DNA from: a virus
DNA length: 25,684 nt
Direction: 5' to 3' (one strand)
IMG/VR virus record: IMGVR_UViG_3300014497_000026
Coordinates: 1 to 25,684 of that record
A program made the translations under genes and the position numbers. Below, piece by piece: positions 23,312 through 25,684 of the stretch. Under the pieces are notes generated by a model that was given only the letters and a program-made list of their open reading frames with translations, did not search any database and was not told the origin of the DNA. The first letter of the stretch is position 1. Each line of letters opens with the position of its first letter.

Positions 23312-23507
23312 GGGCCCCCCCGCTCATGTGATCAGCCAAAGCTCCCATGAAACCTCCGGACTCATCGCGAGCCTGGGAGCAACCCGGACAGTGGCAGCCG
23401 AGGAACCAACTGCCCTTGCCTCGATACTCATGAACAGGATCGGTTTCTTGCAGGCCCTTGCAGTCGCGCTGACCGCATACCGGGCATGGATTCGGTTTGT
23501 TAGGCAT
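23304..23507 (-). CDS. Small zinc-ribbon protein (Lar-like?)
   Basis: A 67-residue protein from the ATG at 23507 (MPNKPNPCPVCGQRDCKGLQ). It has cysteines at 8, 11, 16, 38, 40 and 43 (CPVCG and CHCPGC), a zinc-ribbon arrangement. The longer frame upstream overlaps the replication protein in another frame and lacks support, so I use the internal ATG, which overlaps the P-like gene stop by eight bases. Small proteins with a CPxCG start and a second Cys pair include the Lar restriction-alleviation family; this could be one, but the match is loose. Confidence 0.7.
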   Translation of the reverse strand: MPNKPNPCPVCGQRDCKGLQETDPVHEYRGKGSWFLGCHCPGCSQARDESGGFMGALADHMSGGARG

Positions 23508-24252
23508 GTTTGTCTCTCCGGATACCGACGGTGGCCAGCAGCATGGCGCGCGCTGCCTTTGGGTCTTTGGGGATTTCGAGGGTGTCGACAATGCGTTCCG
23601 CTTCCTTGCGGGAGTACTCGAGCTGGACCTGTTCGCGCGGCCGGGTGCTGTCGTGTCCCAGGCCCTTGGCAATTCGGCCTTCGAGTGGCTGACCGGTCTG
23701 GGCACGGCGCACGACGATGGCGTAATTGCGTTCGAAGCGTTGGCGCAGTGCTTTGTCGCCCTGCTTGGCCGAACGTAGGTCGAACGTGCTGGTGGCTTCT
23801 GCGGCGATTCGCACAGCTGGGTGGCTGTAAACACCGATCAGGGCTTCGTCCCATGCTTGCGATTCAGTTGGCAGCCCTGGCACTTGCAGGCACATGGCAC
23901 GAAAGACGTTCGCCGGCGGTGGCCAGTCAAATTCGGCGCCCTTCTCGACCAAAGCATTCAATCCATTGGCGATCTGTCGACCATTGAGGCCCTTGAGGAC
24001 CGATGCCCAAGCGTGGTTGGGATCAGCTGATACGCCGAAATTCGCCGTCCAGCGGTGCCCGTACATGTCCACCATCTTGATCCACAGGTTGTCCATCAGG
24101 CTCTGCGACAACTTCTCGGGCTTCTCGGTCGGCAATGGCGTCTCTGACCTGGTCACCAGCTGACCTTGAGCCTTGTCGACCATTGCGTTGATTTGATTTG
24201 GAATCACGGCCGGCTTGGTCTTGGGCAGTGTTTTCAGGTCGAGCGTGTCCAT
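23500..24252 (-). CDS. Replication protein P-like (helicase loader)
   Basis: A 250-residue protein. The start is MDTLDLKTLPKTKPAVIPNQINAMVDK; the next part (SQSLMDNLWIKMVDMYGHRWTANFGVS) and the segment WASVLKGLNGRQIANGLNALVEKGAEFDWPPPANVFRAMC resemble lambda P-type proteins and their Pseudomonas phage relatives, which bring the host DnaB helicase to the initiator at the origin. It follows the O-like gene and overlaps its end by 230 bases in another frame. An internal start would shorten that overlap, but the N-terminal part looks like family sequence. Confidence 0.8.
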   Translation of the reverse strand: MDTLDLKTLPKTKPAVIPNQINAMVDKAQGQLVTRSETPLPTEKPEKLSQSLMDNLWIKMVDMYGHRWTANFGVSADPNHAWASVLKGLNGRQIANGLNALVEKGAEFDWPPPANVFRAMCLQVPGLPTESQAWDEALIGVYSHPAVRIAAEATSTFDLRSAKQGDKALRQRFERNYAIVVRRAQTGQPLEGRIAKGLGHDSTRPREQVQLEYSRKEAERIVDTLEIPKDPKAARAMLLATVGIRRDKHA

Positions 24253-25045
24253 GGGTGGTTCTCCCAGAGGCTTGTGTGTTGCGAAGATCGCGCTTCATGG
24301 CCATGGCGAGCGCGTGCTCCCACTTGGCGTGGGTGCGGTGTTCGTCGGGGGAGGCGATCCAAAATGATTTGAATTCGAGCAGTAGGTCGGCGTGCAGCGT
24401 CTGGCCTGCCATTGCGTTCATCGTCAGCACAGCGCTGAAGGACTTCTCACAGGGCAGCCAGTCTTGGGTCATGCTGAATTTGTTTCGCGAATCGAAAACT
24501 TCGCTCGCGTAAATAGGTGGTGGAGGAGGTGTATCTAATCTCCTCTCCTCTTCTCTGTCGTGACTTTGCGTGACAGTGCGTGACTCATCGTGACATCCGG
24601 GATTTTGAGCCTCAGCTTTTTCCCTTTCCCGTTGTTCGCGTTTCCGCTGTGCCGCTGATTTGGCCCCGGATTCATTGGCTCCGGAGTCTTCGCGCTTCGG
24701 TTGACGCCCATCCCACCCGGACATTTTCGAACCGGACAAAACACGCCCTTGCATTGCGGAAAGGATGACTTCTACGTGCTCAATTTCTATGTCGAGAGCT
24801 GTCGAAATACCCTCAACAAGATTGATTTCGTGACATGTCACAAATGTCACGTTTGTCACGTTTTCGCGTGACATGTCGTGACAGGTGATGCCGTCAACGT
24901 GACCTCGATCAGGATTTGAAGACGCCATAACGAGCAAATGGCAGTAGACCGCCATGACTTCGGATATTGATCTGCGTGATACGCGGGCAATGGTCCGCCA
25001 CTTCGGGTCATTGGGCATGTCGTGCCAGAGCCTGAGCCAGTCCAT
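24023..25045 (-). CDS. Phage replication initiator, O-like with DnaT-type domain
   Basis: A 340-residue protein. Residues 1-110 (MDWLRLWHDMPNDPKWRTIARVS, then MAVYCHLLVMASSN) resemble the winged-helix N-termini of phage replication proteins. Residues 125-175 are a charged linker (AAQRKREQREREKAEAQ). Residues about 190-250 (FSMTQDWLPCEKSFSAVL, then DLLLEFKSFWIAS, then HAKWEHALAMAMKR) match the DnaT-like ssDNA-binding domain. The last 80 residues are polar and low complexity and overlap the start of the P-like gene, so they may be unselected read-through. The gene contains two GTGAC repeat clusters, as expected when the origin lies inside the initiator gene. Confidence 0.85.
   Translation of the reverse strand: MDWLRLWHDMPNDPKWRTIARVSRRSISEVMAVYCHLLVMASSNPDRGHVDGITCHDMSRENVTNVTFVTCHEINLVEGISTALDIEIEHVEVILSAMQGRVLSGSKMSGWDGRQPKREDSGANESGAKSAAQRKREQREREKAEAQNPGCHDESRTVTQSHDREEERRLDTPPPPPIYASEVFDSRNKFSMTQDWLPCEKSFSAVLTMNAMAGQTLHADLLLEFKSFWIASPDEHRTHAKWEHALAMAMKRDLRNTQASGRTTHGHARPENTAQDQAGRDSKSNQRNGRQGSRSAGDQVRDAIADREAREVVAEPDGQPVDQDGGHVRAPLDGEFRRIS
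24560..24594. repeat. Phased GTGAC direct repeats, putative origin iterons (cluster B)
   Basis: Four copies of GTGAC start at 24560, 24570, 24580 and 24590, exactly 10 bases apart, so they lie on the same face of the helix. Nearby is a purine tract and a pyrimidine tract with an inverted repeat GAGGAG (24524-24529) / CTCCTC (24541-24546). They lie inside the initiator gene (codons about 151-162). Confidence 0.65.
24830..24903. repeat. GTGAC/GTCAC repeat cluster, putative origin iterons (cluster A)
   Basis: Seven copies of the same pentamer in both orientations: GTGAC at 24830, 24868, 24878 and 24899; GTCAC at 24837, 24846 and 24855. Adjacent copies are 7-13 bases apart, except for the last spacing of 21, and several form short palindromes such as GTGACATGTCAC. 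They lie in the initiator gene, codons about 48-72. Confidence 0.6.
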
Positions 25046-25048
25046 GGG

Positions 25049-25357
25049 TCAGTTCTCCTCAAGCTGGTCGACGTTCTGGACGTGTTCCATCCAACGCTTG
25101 GCCTGATGAAAGATCGCTTCGATGTCGCGCTGGTTGAAACAGCGCATGTCATTCGGGACGACCTTCAGCCCTAGCACAGCCAGGATCTGGCAGAACTGCT
25201 CAAACTTCTCGGGCTTCATGCGGCTGATAGTTGCCTCGTCGCAACCCACTGCAAGTGCGACAGGGGCGTTGCCGATCGATGCAAGGCTCTGCATGAGAAC
25301 GGAGTAGTTCTTGCGGGCCCTTACGGTCTGCTCTTGGTTCAATGGGCTCGTCGACAT
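25049..25357 (-). CDS. CII-like transcriptional regulator
   Basis: A 102-residue protein with a CII-type HTH: NAPVALAVGCDEATISRMKPEKFEQFCQILAVLGLKVVP (residues about 30-68), close in pattern to lambdoid CII proteins. It ends four bases upstream of the replication initiator, the cII-O-P order of lambda. CII proteins activate repressor and integrase promoters and favour lysogeny. It is two bases after the stop of the Cro-like gene, so both are probably on one early transcript. Confidence 0.85.
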   Translation of the reverse strand: MSTSPLNQEQTVRARKNYSVLMQSLASIGNAPVALAVGCDEATISRMKPEKFEQFCQILAVLGLKVVPNDMRCFNQRDIEAIFHQAKRWMEHVQNVDQLEEN

Positions 25358-25359
25358 GA

Positions 25360-25599
25360 TCAGGCCGCCTGTTCACCGGAGTCGGGAAAGCGCTCCGGAT
25401 AGAGGATGTGGATTTCGGTGATTTCGCCGTCGAACACCTTGCTCAGGTTTTCTGCAAGACCTGCGGAGGCACGCTGAACCCCGCGTTCAACGCGAGAGAG
25501 GTTGCCGGAGTCGATGGCGTCACCGATCTGAGCAAGACGTGCCGAAACATCGGCGAGCGTCCATTTCTTTTCGAGACGTGCACGTTTTAAGGGAGTCAT
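25360..25599 (-). CDS. Cro-like HTH regulator
   Basis: A 79-residue protein with an XRE-type HTH: MTPLKRARLEKKWTLADVSARLAQIG, then DSGNLSRVERGVQRASAGLAENLSKVFDG. It is the first gene of the rightward-type early operon (here on the minus strand) and lies next to a set of operator-like palindromes, as Cro does in lambdoid phages. It would repress the lysogeny promoter and damp early transcription. A repressor gene should lie beyond the right edge on the other strand. Confidence 0.85.
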   Translation of the reverse strand: MTPLKRARLEKKWTLADVSARLAQIGDAIDSGNLSRVERGVQRASAGLAENLSKVFDGEITEIHILYPERFPDSGEQAA

Positions 25600-25606
25600 G
25601 GCGGGG

Positions 25607-25625
25607 CCCTGAGTTGATTTCAGGG
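25607..25625 (-). promoter_or_regulatory. Hairpin in the leader of the Cro-like gene
   Basis: CCCTGA / TCAGGG (six pairs, seven-base loop) sits eight bases before the ATG at 25599. The CAGGG on the 3' side may also be the ribosome-binding site, so the hairpin could reduce translation; it might equally be an operator half-site pair. Confidence 0.45.
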
Positions 25626-25629
25626 TGAT

Positions 25630-25679
25630 TCTGCGATTAGCGCAGATTTAATACAAGCAAATTCTGCGCTGATCGCTTT
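25630..25679. promoter_or_regulatory. Repressor operator pair (lambda-type control region)
   Basis: A perfect 17-base palindrome TCTGCG-ATTAG-CGCAGA (25630-25646) and a second site TCTGCG-CTGAT-CGCTTT (25663-25679) whose right arm is degenerate. Their centres are 33 bases apart. Between them is AT-rich DNA suited to divergent early and maintenance promoters, although I cannot name clear -35/-10 boxes. Confidence 0.65.
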
Positions 25680-25684
25680 GCGCA

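Noticed and set aside
23508-23854. Longer upstream versions of the frames around the zinc-ribbon gene
   Set aside because: They lie inside the P-like replication gene in other frames and give Arg/Pro/Ser-rich translations; only the part from the ATG at 23507 has a coherent motif.
24560-24903. CRISPR-like array
   Set aside because: Repeats are only five bases with very short spacing and lie in a coding gene; origin iterons are the better explanation.

Overview
The window carries most of a temperate, contractile-tailed phage (myovirus) genome, either a prophage or a phage contig. The host is probably a Pseudomonas or close relative. This rests on a GC-rich composition (judged by eye, not computed), the gene order, and the tail-fibre N-terminus and holin types, which resemble those in Pseudomonas prophages as I remember them. 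No integrase, attachment site, lysogeny repressor or endolysin is visible, and both window ends cut through the phage.

Almost everything is transcribed on the minus strand, so the phage map reads from right to left. The right end (25684 to about 21535) is the early region: a repressor-type operator block, a Cro-like HTH protein, a CII-like activator, an O-like initiator with a DnaT-type domain, a P-like helicase loader, a small Cys-rich zinc-ribbon protein, a RusA Holliday-junction resolvase, a 32-codon membrane peptide, and two unrecognised genes. The initiator gene contains two clusters of GTGAC-type repeats, one with exact 10-bp spacing, which look like an internal replication origin.

Between about 21535 and 20367 is a control and accessory interval. 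It holds a putative structured non-coding stretch, a phage tRNA with an initiator-like body, several hairpin terminators facing the minus strand, and a plus-strand hicAB toxin-antitoxin pair with its own promoter and operator.

From 20366 to 1 runs the late operon: two holin-like proteins, small and large terminase, DUF1073 portal, Mu F-like head protein, DUF2213 protease/scaffold, head decoration protein, DUF2184 major capsid, head-tail connectors, neck/tail terminator, DUF3383 sheath, DUF3277 tube, a tail assembly chaperone with a T TTT TTA frameshift signal, tape measure with a tail-tip lysozyme domain, and baseplate genes (Dit-like, plug, hub, spike, gp25-like, J/gp47, DUF2612). A tail fibre is cut by the left window edge. 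A single plus-strand gene for a secreted Cys-containing protein is inserted between hub and spike and looks like a moron.

The most notable items are the frameshift cassette, the phased iterons, the initiator-like tRNA lacking the 1-72 mismatch, the inserted moron, and the stacked terminators that suggest antitermination control of late genes.
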